Positions 44,329 through 52,730 of a stretch of 64,000 nucleotides of DNA are shown here, piece by piece; position 1 is the stretch's first letter, and every line of letters begins with the position of its first letter. The position numbers were made by a program, and so were the translations under genes. The stretch comes from Beijerinckiaceae bacterium. GTDB lineage: Bacteria; Pseudomonadota; Alphaproteobacteria; Rhizobiales; Beijerinckiaceae. The stretch covers positions 620,001-684,000 of the forward strand of contig JAPZTO010000003.1 in assembly GCA_027532775.1 (NCBI GenBank), in the 5' to 3' direction. Below the pieces are notes generated by a model, which was not told the DNA's origin, did not search any database, and saw only the letters and a list, made by a program, of their open reading frames with translations.

Positions 44329-44527
44329 GGCATTTCCTTCCGTTTGAGGTGATTTTTCGGGCCTTTTAGTTGCTTGCAACACCGAAAGCCAGAGGCCGGC
44401 CTTCGTCTCCAAGCGGCGGCCCCGTCTTGAAGCCACAGCCTTTGCAATGCATAAGCCTGAAAGATCCCTTCGGCGCACTTTCATTGCGCGCGAATTGGCT
44501 TGACGAGTAACAATCGATCTGAAATAT

Positions 44528-44542
44528 GTCAACATCATTGAC
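44528..44542. promoter_or_regulatory. dyad between ilvE and the MarR regulator, candidate operator
   Basis: GTCAA-CATCA-TTGAC is a perfect five-base dyad with a five-base centre, 51 bases before the regulator start. A TTGACG (44500-44505), a possible -35, lies just upstream. Only sequence symmetry supports it. Confidence 0.35.
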
Positions 44543-44593
44543 GTAATTTTTCTGGGCAATGCTCGCACCCGGTGCTGTTGAGGCAGGAAACCC

Positions 44594-45118
44594 GTGACAT
44601 CGACCCTCCTTTCCGCCGCCGCTGTCGCCGCGACCCAGCCGGCGGATCCGCGCGCGCTCACGCCGGCCCTGCCGGATTTCGAACTGATCGAGCTGCTGTT
44701 CTTCGCCTATCGGGACTTTGTCGGTGAGCCGGACCGGCTGCTCGAGCGGCACGGTTTCGGCCGCGCGCATCACCGCGTCATCCATTTCATCAACCGCCAT
44801 CCCGGCCTGACGGTGGCGGAACTGCTCGACATCCTCGAGATCACCAAGCAGAGCCTCGCCCGTGTCCTGAAGGACCTGATTCATGGCGATTTCGTTGAGC
44901 AGAAGGCCGGGGCGGAGGATCGCCGCCAACGCCTCCTGTTCCTGACGGACAAGGGGCGGGCCCTGGCCGACGGTCTGGCCACGATGCAGCATCAGCGGAT
45001 CACCCGGGCCGTGGCGGCTATCGGCCCCGAGCATCGCCCCATGATTGCCCGCTTTCTCGCGGAACTGATCGACAAGGAACGCGGGGCAGCCCCCGCGACA
45101 GGGCCGTCCGCGCCGTGA
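44594..45118 (+). CDS. petP: MarR family transcriptional regulator, PetP-like
   Basis: This 174-residue protein has a winged HTH of MarR type: LLERHGFGRAHHRVIHFINR, LTVAELLDILEITKQSLARV then LKDLIHGDFVEQK, and the wing AEDRRQRLLFLTDKG. GTG 44594 follows AGGAAA. The order MarR regulator, OmpR-type regulator, kinase corresponds to the petP-petR operon of Rhodobacter capsulatus, in which PetR is required for bc1 and cytochrome c2 expression. The name rests on context and general similarity. An operator-like dyad lies in its upstream region. Confidence 0.78.
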   Translation: MTSTLLSAAAVAATQPADPRALTPALPDFELIELLFFAYRDFVGEPDRLLERHGFGRAHHRVIHFINRHPGLTVAELLDILEITKQSLARVLKDLIHGDFVEQKAGAEDRRQRLLFLTDKGRALADGLATMQHQRITRAVAAIGPEHRPMIARFLAELIDKERGAAPATGPSAP

Positions 45119-45208
45119 TAGGAGGGGCGCAGCCCTTTTCACGTCCGGCGGGAAAGCCCTTGCCGGGTATCATTGCCCGAGAAAGCCTTGTTCGAGAAAG
45201 CCGTGCCC

Positions 45209-45922
45209 ATGCGCAAACCGGTGGTGACCGACGAAGCCCCGCATATCCTCATCGTCGACGATGATGACCGGATCCGCACGCTGCTGTACCGGTTCCTGTC
45301 GGAAAACGGCTATCGCGTTTCGACGGCCGACAATGCCCGCGAGGCGCGGGCCCGGCTCGAGGGGCTGCTCTTCGATCTGATCGTGCTGGACGTGATGATG
45401 CCCGGCGAGAGCGGGCTCAGCCTTGCGCAATGGATCCGGACCAGCTCCGCCGTGCCGATCCTGATGCTGACGGCGCGTGCGGAAATCGACGACCGGCTGG
45501 CCGGCCTCCAGACCGGGGCCGATGATTACCTCACCAAGCCTTTCGACCCGCGCGAATTGCTGCTGCGCATTTCCTCCATCCTGCGCCGGGCTGCCCTGCC
45601 GCCGACCAACCCGCGCGAAAATGCGCCGGAAACCGTCCGTTTCGGGCCGTTCCAGTTCCATTTCGCCCGTGGCGAATTGCGGCAGGACGAGGAGCACCTT
45701 CGGATCACCGAGCGTGAACGCGAGATGCTCCGCGTGCTGGCCGGCGCCCTCGGCGAGACGGTCCCGCGGGAGGCGCTGGCAGAGAATGGCAGCGCATCGA
45801 ACGAGCGGACCATCGATGTCCAGATCAACCGCCTGCGCCGCAAGATCGAGCCCGATCCGGGCAATCCGGTCTTCCTGCAGACCGTGCGGGGCATCGGCTA
45901 CCGGCTGGTCATCGACCGATGA
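45209..45922 (+). CDS. petR: OmpR family response regulator, PetR-like
   Basis: This 237-residue two-component regulator has a receiver domain with [19 protein letters not shown], phospho-acceptor Asp61 in [11 protein letters not shown], Thr88 and Lys110 (DDYLTKPF). A winged-helix output domain follows (about 130-237: [44 protein letters not shown]). ATG 45209 is used, since the preceding TTG at 45173 would add 12 residues outside the family. It sits between the MarR regulator and a kinase that overlaps its stop by four bases. Confidence 0.88.
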   Translation: MRKPVVTDEAPHILIVDDDDRIRTLLYRFLSENGYRVSTADNAREARARLEGLLFDLIVLDVMMPGESGLSLAQWIRTSSAVPILMLTARAEIDDRLAGLQTGADDYLTKPFDPRELLLRISSILRRAALPPTNPRENAPETVRFGPFQFHFARGELRQDEEHLRITEREREMLRVLAGALGETVPREALAENGSASNERTIDVQINRLRRKIEPDPGNPVFLQTVRGIGYRLVIDR

Positions 45923-47430
45923 GCGCGTGGCGGACGACATCGGGACAGATCGCCGGCGCGCTGGGCATGCTGGCCCGGCTGGTCTGGCGGATGCTCCGCA
46001 TGGTGTTCGATCTCCTGCGCTGGATGCTCGGCCTCCTGCTGCATGTTGCCGTCGTCATCTGGCAACGGCCGGAAATCCAGCGGATCTTCCAGCCGGTCTT
46101 CCGGCTGGAGGCGCGGATCGGGCGCTGGCTCAACCGAATCCTGCCGAAGCGGCTCTATACCCGTGCGCTGATGATCATCATCGTGCCGATGGTGCTGCTT
46201 CAGGCCGTGGTGGCCTATATCTTCATGGAACGGCACTGGCAGGCCGTCACGGCGCGGCTTTCCGCCGCGATCACCCAGGACATCGCCGCGCTGATCGATA
46301 TCTACGAGCGGCCGACGCCGGGCATCGATGGCCGGCTGCTGGCCCAGATCGCGGAACAGCGCCTCGGGCTCGACGTGGATTTCCTGCCGCTTGAACCGCT
46401 GCCGCCGCCGCTCGAGAAGCCGTTCTTCGACATTCTCGACCAGGCGCTCTCGGCGGAGTTGCGCACCCGCGTCCGCAAGCCGTTCTGGATCGATACGGTG
46501 GGTTCCTCCTCGATCGTCGAGATCCGGGTGCTGCTCGACAATACGATGATGCGCGTCACGGCGCGGCGCAGCCAGGCCTACGCGTCGAACTCGCATATCT
46601 TCCTGATCTGGATGGCGGGGTCCTCGCTCGTGCTGATCACCGTGGCGATCCTGCTGCTGCGCAACCAGATCCGGCCGATCCTCAGCCTCGCCGATGCGGC
46701 CGACAGTTTCGGCAAGGGGCGGGATATCCAGTTCAGGCCCCGAGGCGCGCGCGAAGTGCGTCGGGCCGGCCTCGCCTTTCTCGAGATGAAGAACCGCATC
46801 GAGCGCGCCATCGAGCAGCGAACCACGATGCTCAACGGGGTCAGCCACGATCTCCGCACCATCCTCACCCGGTTCCGGCTCTCTCTGGCGCTGCTGCCCG
46901 AGGGGCCCGAAGTCGAGGATATGAAGCGCGATATCGACGAGATGAGCCGGATGCTGGAGGATTATCTCGCCTTCGCGCGCGGCGAGGCCGCCGAATCCGC
47001 AGCGGCGACGGATATCCGCGCCCTTCTGGAGGATTTCCGAGTCGATGCCGAGCGCACGGGGCATTTCGCCACCCTTGCCGTCGAGGGAGATCCGGTGGTC
47101 AGCGTGCGGCCGCAGGCTTTCCGCCGGCTTCTCGGCAACCTTGTCGCCAATGCTGCGCGCTATGGTGACCGGATCGAGATCCATGCGGTGCATGACGAGC
47201 GCTATCTCACCGTGACGGTGGATGACGATGGCCCCGGCATTCCCGAGGACCTGCGCGAGGAGGTTTTCAAGCCGTTCCTCCGGCTCGATGCCTCGCGCAA
47301 CCAGGATCATGCCGGCACGGGCCTTGGCCTCGCGATCGCCCGAGGGATCGCCCGGGGGCATGGCGGGGACATCGTCCTTGAGGATTCGCCGTTGGGCGGC
47401 CTGCGGGCCAGGGTGAAGGTACCCGCCTGA
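45919..47430 (+). CDS. EnvZ-like sensor histidine kinase
   Basis: This 503-residue kinase has membrane helices at about 83-102 and 227-248, a periplasmic sensor of about 120 residues between them, and a HAMP region. The phosphorylated His310 lies in [20 protein letters not shown], where Ile replaces the usual Pro. ATPase boxes follow: [36 protein letters not shown] and GTGLGLAIA. An amphipathic, hydrophobic extension (about 13-47) precedes the first true helix. ATGA overlap couples it to the regulator. The signal is unknown. Confidence 0.9.
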   Translation: MSAWRTTSGQIAGALGMLARLVWRMLRMVFDLLRWMLGLLLHVAVVIWQRPEIQRIFQPVFRLEARIGRWLNRILPKRLYTRALMIIIVPMVLLQAVVAYIFMERHWQAVTARLSAAITQDIAALIDIYERPTPGIDGRLLAQIAEQRLGLDVDFLPLEPLPPPLEKPFFDILDQALSAELRTRVRKPFWIDTVGSSSIVEIRVLLDNTMMRVTARRSQAYASNSHIFLIWMAGSSLVLITVAILLLRNQIRPILSLADAADSFGKGRDIQFRPRGAREVRRAGLAFLEMKNRIERAIEQRTTMLNGVSHDLRTILTRFRLSLALLPEGPEVEDMKRDIDEMSRMLEDYLAFARGEAAESAAATDIRALLEDFRVDAERTGHFATLAVEGDPVVSVRPQAFRRLLGNLVANAARYGDRIEIHAVHDERYLTVTVDDDGPGIPEDLREEVFKPFLRLDASRNQDHAGTGLGLAIARGIARGHGGDIVLEDSPLGGLRARVKVPA

Positions 47431-47433
47431 CCT

Positions 47434-47787
47434 TCAGAACAGCCGGCCGCCATTGGGCACTGGGCGTTCCGGCATGACGAGGACAACCTCGCCCGCCGCA
47501 TCCGGAAAGCCGAGGGTCAGCACCTCGGACATGAATTTCCCGATCTGGCGCGGCGCGAAATTCATCACCGCCGCAACCTGGCGGCCGAGAAGCGTTTCCG
47601 GCGTGTAATGGACAGTGATCTGCGCCGATGAGCGGCGCGTTCCAAGCGGGCCGAAATCAATCGTCAGCTTCCAGGCCGGCTTGCGCGCTTCCGGAAACGG
47701 CTCGACGGCGATGATTGTGCCGACGCGGATATCCAAAGCCGCGAACGTATCGAACGGGGTTACAGGCTGAAGGGCAGTCGGCAGCAT
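47434..47787 (-). CDS. csaA: tRNA-binding protein, CsaA family
   Basis: This 117-residue protein is a single OB-fold tRNA-binding domain of the CsaA/Arc1p type. Conserved are FAALDIRVGTIIAVEPFPEA, KPAWKLTIDFGPLG, RRSSAQITVHYTPETLLGR, VAAVMNFAPRQIGKFMSEVL and the end VPNGGRLF. CsaA proteins have chaperone-like and tRNA-binding properties. It converges with the histidine kinase, with three bases between stops, and lies five bases after the TetR-like gene. Confidence 0.92.
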   Translation of the reverse strand: MLPTALQPVTPFDTFAALDIRVGTIIAVEPFPEARKPAWKLTIDFGPLGTRRSSAQITVHYTPETLLGRQVAAVMNFAPRQIGKFMSEVLTLGFPDAAGEVVLVMPERPVPNGGRLF

Positions 47788-47792
47788 GAGGT

Positions 47793-48476
47793 TCAGGCCG
47801 CGTCCCGCTCACTGTCCCTGCCGGGCCGCCGCAGGTCCTTCGCCGCCCGGCAGAAGCCGCGGAACGGTGCCATCAGCCGGTCGAGCCCCTCGGCCCGCCG
47901 GAGAACCCATTCCCCGCGCGACAATTCGCGGTCGAGCGCGGCCATGGTTTTCGGCAGCGCCTCGTCATTCTCGTCGAGGAAGACCGGCATGACCCGGGCA
48001 AAAACGAGGATCGCGCCCTGCAGCTTGACGAGGCCCATCGGCCCTTCCGTCTCGATCCCGACCGAGGCGAGCAGGTAGCGCCAGGAATTGAGCGCCTGCT
48101 GGTTCAGCGCCAGCAGGCCGGGCACATCGCCGCGGAAGGCGCGGTGGATGCTGCGGAGCGCATGGCGATAGGGCCTCAGCCCGTCGAAACGGCGCAGCAT
48201 CAGGTCGAGCACGCGGTCCCGCGCGGGCTGGTCGATCAGGTCGGCGGGCGTGCCTTCGAGCGTGATCCGGTCAATGCGGCGGACAAAGCCGCCCAGCATG
48301 GCGCCCTTGGAGGGGAAGAGATCGCGCAGGTCGGCAAGGCCGAGACCCGCCTGTTCGGCAATGGCCTCAAGCGGGATATCCGCCCATTCCCGCTCGGCGG
48401 CGAGGGTCATCAGTGCATCGACGACGCGATCACGCGGCGAAGCAACCTGTTCGGGGGATGAAGCCTTGCGTGCCAT
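47793..48476 (-). CDS. TetR-like transcriptional regulator
   Basis: This 227-residue protein has a TetR-type HTH in its N-terminus: RDRVVDALMTLAAEREWADI, PLEAIAEQAGLGLADLRDLF and PSKGAMLGGFVRRIDRITLE. The C-terminal helical domain (ligand-binding in TetR proteins) has YRHALRSIHRAFRGDVPGLL and AALDRELSRGEWVLRRAEGL. ATG 48476 is preceded by TCAGGAGGCACCC. A perfect 12-base inverted repeat lies 21 bases upstream, the usual position for autoregulation. It is 79 bases downstream of proC and five bases before csaA, which may be a target. Confidence 0.85.
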   Translation of the reverse strand: MARKASSPEQVASPRDRVVDALMTLAAEREWADIPLEAIAEQAGLGLADLRDLFPSKGAMLGGFVRRIDRITLEGTPADLIDQPARDRVLDLMLRRFDGLRPYRHALRSIHRAFRGDVPGLLALNQQALNSWRYLLASVGIETEGPMGLVKLQGAILVFARVMPVFLDENDEALPKTMAALDRELSRGEWVLRRAEGLDRLMAPFRGFCRAAKDLRRPGRDSERDAA

Positions 48477-48496
48477 GGGTGCCTCCTGAGGTCAGG

Positions 48497-48526
48497 GCAT
48501 TGTGGCCTCAAGGTAGGCCACAATGC
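48497..48526. promoter_or_regulatory. perfect 12-bp inverted repeat, probable operator of the TetR-like gene
   Basis: GCATTGTGGCCT (48497-48508) and AGGCCACAATGC (48515-48526) are exact complements around six bases. No T-run follows on either strand, so it is not an intrinsic terminator of proC. Its place just before the regulator's ribosome site fits repression by blocking. Confidence 0.7.
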
Positions 48527-48555
48527 GGCGGACGCAAGCCCGCCGCGTCAGCCTG

Positions 48556-49368
48556 TCAACCCGCGAGCGCCCGGGCGCGGGCACGCGCCGCCTTGACCGC
48601 TTTGGTCATCAGCGGCTGAAGCCCGTCCGGCGCCATCAGCACCTCGAGCGCCGCGGCCGTCGTGCCGCCGGGCGAAGTGACATTCTGGCGCAGGATGGCC
48701 GGCGCCGTTTCTGCTTCCTGGAACAGCAACTCGCCGGCGCCTTCCACCGTCGCGCGGGCAAGGCGCATGGCGAGGTCAGGCGCAAGGCCGAGTTCCTCGC
48801 CGGCTTTTGCCATGGCCTCGACGAGATGGAACACATAGGCCGGGCCCGAACCGGACAGGGCCGTAACCGAATCGATATCACCTTCATGGTCCAGCCATTC
48901 GAGGCGACCGGTCGTCTGCAGCAGGGCGAGAACCTGCTGCCGCTCGGCCTCGCTCAGACCGCCGGCGGCATAGGCGCCGGTAATGCCGCGCCCGATCGCC
49001 GCGGGCGTGTTCGGCATGGCGCGGACGATCCTGGTAACTCCAGGCAGGCGGGCGCGCAGGTCGGCGATGCTCTTCCCGGCGAGGATCGAGACGATCACCG
49101 TGTTCGCATCGACATGCATTTTCAGGGTCGCGGCGGCGGAATCGAGCATCTGCGGCTTGATGGCCAGCAGGACCAGCTTCGCGGGCGTGCCGGCGGCGGG
49201 GTTCAGCGCGAAGCCATGGCGTGCGGCATCCGCGCGGAGGGGATCGGCCGGGTTGGGATCGATCACGCGGATCCGCGCGGCGGGCCAGCCGGCCTTCAGC
49301 GCGCCGTGGAGCATGGCGCCGCCCATCTTGCCGGCACCGAAAATCAGAAGATCAACAAAGCTGTCCAT
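48556..49368 (-). CDS. proC: pyrroline-5-carboxylate reductase
   Basis: This 270-residue enzyme makes proline from pyrroline-5-carboxylate. The NAD(P) site is LLIFGAGKMGGAMLHGALKA near 7-26. Then come VLLAIKPQMLDSAAATL, IVRAMPNTPAAIGRGITG, TALSGSGPAYVFHLVEAMA and VTSPGGTTAAALEVL near the end, the last two being the substrate-binding and signature segments. It lies 78 bases after the YbjN gene on the same strand. Confidence 0.95.
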   Translation of the reverse strand: MDSFVDLLIFGAGKMGGAMLHGALKAGWPAARIRVIDPNPADPLRADAARHGFALNPAAGTPAKLVLLAIKPQMLDSAAATLKMHVDANTVIVSILAGKSIADLRARLPGVTRIVRAMPNTPAAIGRGITGAYAAGGLSEAERQQVLALLQTTGRLEWLDHEGDIDSVTALSGSGPAYVFHLVEAMAKAGEELGLAPDLAMRLARATVEGAGELLFQEAETAPAILRQNVTSPGGTTAAALEVLMAPDGLQPLMTKAVKAARARARALAG

Positions 49369-49446
49369 GAAAAATCCGAAGGGTTGGCGAATGATCCGCG
49401 AGGCAGGGAACAGGTTCCCGGCAGCCGGACCTTCACCCCGTCCGGA

Positions 49447-49947
49447 TCAGGCCTCGCCGGCCGTCTCGAACATGGCGGTATCCAGCGCCTCGGCGGCCGT
49501 CTTACCCGCCCAGACCACGAACTGGAAGGCCTGATAATAGCGCTCGCAGGCCTCGACCGCGATTTTCATCGCCGCCTCGCACTGGTCGGGCGAGGGATCG
49601 ACGCCGCCGACCAGCAGCAGCGAATGGCGGAACACCACGGCATTGCCGCTCGACCAGACGTCGAAATGGCCGACCCACATCTGCTCGTTGAGCTTGGCGA
49701 TAAGCTGCAGCACCTCGGCGCGGCGGCGCTCCGGCACCTTCAGGTCGAAGGCGCAGCTGAGATGCAGGGCCTCCATCTCGGAAAGCCAGGTGAAGCTGAT
49801 CTGGTAGTCGCACCAGCGGCCAGTGACACCGAGAGAAATCTCGTCCTCGTCGTCCCGCTCGAACGACCAGTGATGCCGCAGGGCAATCTGCTCGATCAGA
49901 TCGACCGGGTTCTCGGCGCGGGCAGGGTCGCGATCGACAAATGTCAT
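49447..49947 (-). CDS. YbjN domain-containing protein
   Basis: This is a 166-residue soluble protein with the YbjN/type III chaperone-like fold. Typical pieces are NPVDLIEQIALRHHWSFERD, CDYQISFTWLSEMEALHLSC, AFDLKVPERRRAEVLQLIAK and LNEQMWVGHFDVWSSGNAVV. ATG 49947 begins MTFVDRDPARAENP; upstream codons are not conserved-looking. No precise function is known. It is first in the YbjN-proC-TetR-csaA run. Confidence 0.88.
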   Translation of the reverse strand: MTFVDRDPARAENPVDLIEQIALRHHWSFERDDEDEISLGVTGRWCDYQISFTWLSEMEALHLSCAFDLKVPERRRAEVLQLIAKLNEQMWVGHFDVWSSGNAVVFRHSLLLVGGVDPSPDQCEAAMKIAVEACERYYQAFQFVVWAGKTAAEALDTAMFETAGEA

Positions 49948-50382
49948 CACAGGCCTTTTATTATCGTTTTCATATGCGTGCTGCCGGAAAGCGGGCGCAA
50001 GAACCCGTCGCGCCGGATGGCACGCTGCCAGATTTGAGACTACGCGGAACGCGGGGAACGCCACGCTACCCGGCCGGACCGGCATGCCGGAACAGCCAAC
50101 GCGGACTTGACTCGGGCCGTTTTCTCCTGCCGCGAATCACCCTCCTCGAACCTAGCATGGCCAGATTCGCGCTGTCGCCGCCTTTCTGCGGCGATACTCA
50201 CAGCGACGTTGGGGAAAAACCGCGACCGGAAAACCGGTGGGACGGGAAGTCAGCGTCAGGCGCGACCTTCCGGGATTCGGCTGGCCGCCACAACCATGCC
50301 GCCCGGTCCGATCCACAGTCTTGGCGATGTCCACAGGGGGTGAGAAACCCTTTGACGGCGCCGCCATTTAAGGAAAGCCGGC
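49948..50382. other. 435-base gap without a recognisable gene
   Basis: I see no supported ORF or known RNA here. There is a hairpin TCGCCGC (50175-50181) with GCGGCGA (50188-50194), and CCGGCATGCCGG near 50080. Two loose matches to the DnaA box lie near 50310-50335 (ATCCACAG and TGTCCACAG). It probably carries the promoter of the YbjN gene and the 3' region of ubiK. Confidence 0.5.
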
Positions 50383-50676
50383 TCAGCGCTCCGTTGATTC
50401 CTTGCCGGTCTTCTTCGCCCCAGGCTTGCCGGCAAGCGCGGCTTCCAGCGCCTCGATCCGGGCGAGCAGGCGGTCATTCTCGTCGCGCGCGGCGATGGCC
50501 ATCAGCCGGACGGCCTCGAATTCCTCACGCGTCACGAGGTCGGAATCGCGCAGGATCCGTTCGATCTGGCTGCGGGCGAAACTGTCCGCTTCCCGCTGGA
50601 CACCCTGCGCCAGACCGACGGCGCCGGTCATCACACGCGACAATTCATCGAGCAGGCGGGTCGGGGGTTCACGCAT
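50383..50676 (-). CDS. ubiK: ubiquinone biosynthesis accessory factor UbiK family protein
   Basis: This 97-residue protein (also called YqiC or BMFP) is mostly helical: LLDELSRVMTGAVGLAQGVQ, READSFARSQIERILRDSDL, then a coiled coil EFEAVRLMAIAARDENDRLL with ARIEALEAAL and a basic tail. UbiK helps the Ubi complex make ubiquinone under aerobic conditions. ATG 50676 is chosen as the family N-terminus. It is divergent from lgt. Confidence 0.9.
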   Translation of the reverse strand: MREPPTRLLDELSRVMTGAVGLAQGVQREADSFARSQIERILRDSDLVTREEFEAVRLMAIAARDENDRLLARIEALEAALAGKPGAKKTGKESTER

Positions 50677-50796
50677 TGTCGGCTCCGTGAGGGCGGGGTT
50701 GGTTTGGCAGGTCGCCATTCGGATCGAGCTTCTAGCATGGCGGAGCGGCTTTCGTTAGAGAAGATTCGCCCGCGCGACGTGAAGGACTTGCCGCAC

Positions 50797-51618
50797 ATGC
50801 TGCTCCCCGAAATCGACCCCGTCGCCTTTGCCATCGGGCCGATTGTCGTGCGCTGGTATGCGCTCGCCTATATTCTCGGCCTCGTGGCCGCCTGGCTCTA
50901 TGCGCGGCATCTGGCCGCAACCGCCAGGCTCTGGGGCGGGCTCCGGGCGCCGACGCCGGAAGAACTGGACGACCTCCTTGTCTTCGCGGCTCTCGGCGTG
51001 GTGATCGGCGGGCGGCTCGGCTTTGTGCTGTTCTACAAGCCGGGTTATTATCTCGCGAACCCGCTCGAGATCCTGCAGACCTGGAAAGGCGGCATGTCGT
51101 TCCATGGCGGGTTGTTCGGCGCGGCGGCTGCAGTGGCCCTGTTTGCCCGGCGGCGCGGGCTCGATCCCTATGCCATGGCCGATCTCGCCGCTGTGGTGGC
51201 GCCGATCGGCCTGCTGCTCGGCCGCCTCGCCAATTTCATCAAGGGCGAACTCTGGGGCCGGCCGACGGATGTGCCCTGGGCGTTCATCTTCCCCGATGCC
51301 GGACCGGAACCGCGCCATCCCTCGCAGCTCTACGAGGCCGGGCTGGAAGGGCTGCTGCTGCTCCTTGTCCTGGCGGTGCTGGTCCGCCGCTCCGGATTTC
51401 GCGCGCCCGGCCTTCTGGCAGGAATTTTCGGGAGCGGCTATGCTGCAGCGCGGTTCTTCGTGGAATTCTTCCGCGAGCCGGACCGCCATCTCGGCTTCAT
51501 CGCCGGGGGGTGGCTGACCATGGGCATGGCCTTGTCGATCCCGATGTTCCTGGCCGGACTCTGGCTGATCCGGCGGGGGCTGGCGGCCCGCAGGACAGGA
51601 TTGGCAGGGGCGGAGTGA
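50797..51618 (+). CDS. lgt: prolipoprotein diacylglyceryl transferase
   Basis: This 273-residue membrane enzyme attaches diacylglycerol to the lipobox Cys of prolipoproteins, such as the lipoproteins at 36.5 and 60.4 kb. Motifs are VRWYALAYILGLVAAWLYAR, MSFHGGLFGAAAAVALFARR and the signature GLLLGRLANFIKGELWGRPT. PRHPSQLYEAGLEG follows. ATG 50797 starts MLLPEIDPVAFAIGP; GAAGGA lies ten bases before it. Confidence 0.95.
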   Translation: MLLPEIDPVAFAIGPIVVRWYALAYILGLVAAWLYARHLAATARLWGGLRAPTPEELDDLLVFAALGVVIGGRLGFVLFYKPGYYLANPLEILQTWKGGMSFHGGLFGAAAAVALFARRRGLDPYAMADLAAVVAPIGLLLGRLANFIKGELWGRPTDVPWAFIFPDAGPEPRHPSQLYEAGLEGLLLLLVLAVLVRRSGFRAPGLLAGIFGSGYAAARFFVEFFREPDRHLGFIAGGWLTMGMALSIPMFLAGLWLIRRGLAARRTGLAGAE

Positions 51619-51620
51619 GC

Positions 51621-52721
51621 ATGCTCGAGAACGAGATCGTCGCCGAGATCCGTGCCAACGGCCCGATGGGGATCGACCGGTTCATGGCGCTGGCGCTCGG
51701 CCATCCGCGCCATGGCTATTACATGACGCGTGATCCGTTCGGCATGGCCGGGGATTTCGTGACGGCACCGGAGATCAGCCAGATCTTCGGGGAATTGCTG
51801 GGGCTGTTCACCGCCATCGGCTGGCAGATGCTGGGCGAGCCGGCCAAGGTGGCCCTTGTCGAGCTCGGACCCGGGCGCGGCACGCTGATGGCCGATGCAT
51901 TGCGGGCGGCACGGGCGCTTCCCGGCTTCACTTCCTGCCTCGAGGTGCATCTCGTCGAGATGAGCCCGGTTCTCCAGCGGGCGCAGGCCGATACGCTGAA
52001 GGAGAGCGGGCACCGCGTGGCCTGGCATCCCTCGATCGAGAGCCTGCCGGAGGATCGCCCGCTGCTGATCCTCGCCAATGAATTCTTCGATGCCCTGCCC
52101 ATCCGCCAGTTCCAGCGCTATGGAACCGAATGGCGTGAACGGCTTGTCGGGATCGGGCCTGACGGGCAACTGGCGCTCGGGCTGGACCGTAACGCCGCGC
52201 AGGGGCTGACCATCGAGGCGCCGGAGGGCACCGTCTTCGAGACCTCGCCGATTTCACTCGACATCATGAAAAAGCTGGCGAACCGGCTCGCTTCCCAGAA
52301 CGGCCTGCTGCTGGCGGTCGATTACGGGCACGCGCATTTCGCTTTCGGCGAGACGCTTCAGGCGGTCAGAAAGCATCAGTTTGCCTCGGTGCTTGCCAAT
52401 CCGGGCGAGGCGGATATCACGGCCCATGTGGATTTCGCCAGCCTTGCCATCGCAGCGCGGCGGGCGGGGGCGAAGGATCACCCGGTGCTGACGCAGGCCA
52501 CCCTGCTGGAGCGGCTTGGCATCCAGCACCGGGCCGGAATTCTCAAGACGAAGGCGGAAAATCCGGCCGAGATCGATGCCGCGGTCGAGCGCCTCGCCGG
52601 CACGGGCCCGGGCGGGATGGGAAAGCTTTTCAAGGCCTTGGCCATTTCCGGTCCGGGCATGGCCGCCTTGCCCGGCTTCGACCGGCCCGATCCCCGCCTC
52701 GCCGGAACCGCTTCTCGCTGA
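51621..52721 (+). CDS. SAM-dependent methyltransferase, MidA/NDUFAF7 family
   Basis: This 366-residue protein starts with FMALALGHPRHGYYMTRDPF and GMAGDFVTAPEISQIFGELL, which is the hallmark of this family. It has the SAM site VALVELGPGRGTLMADALRA near 78-97. Mitochondrial NDUFAF7 methylates an arginine of the complex I subunit NDUFS2; the bacterial target is unproven. ATG 51621 with GGAG five bases before it is preferred; GTG 51615 overlaps the lgt stop. It lies two bases after lgt and nine bases before pgeF. Confidence 0.9.
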   Translation: MLENEIVAEIRANGPMGIDRFMALALGHPRHGYYMTRDPFGMAGDFVTAPEISQIFGELLGLFTAIGWQMLGEPAKVALVELGPGRGTLMADALRAARALPGFTSCLEVHLVEMSPVLQRAQADTLKESGHRVAWHPSIESLPEDRPLLILANEFFDALPIRQFQRYGTEWRERLVGIGPDGQLALGLDRNAAQGLTIEAPEGTVFETSPISLDIMKKLANRLASQNGLLLAVDYGHAHFAFGETLQAVRKHQFASVLANPGEADITAHVDFASLAIAARRAGAKDHPVLTQATLLERLGIQHRAGILKTKAENPAEIDAAVERLAGTGPGGMGKLFKALAISGPGMAALPGFDRPDPRLAGTASR

Positions 52722-52730
52722 AAGCCCGCC

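Noticed and set aside
50310-50335. Replication origin based on two DnaA-box-like sites
   Set aside because: Each site matches the consensus in only about seven of nine bases. There is no AT-rich unwinding region and no dnaA or origin-linked gene nearby.
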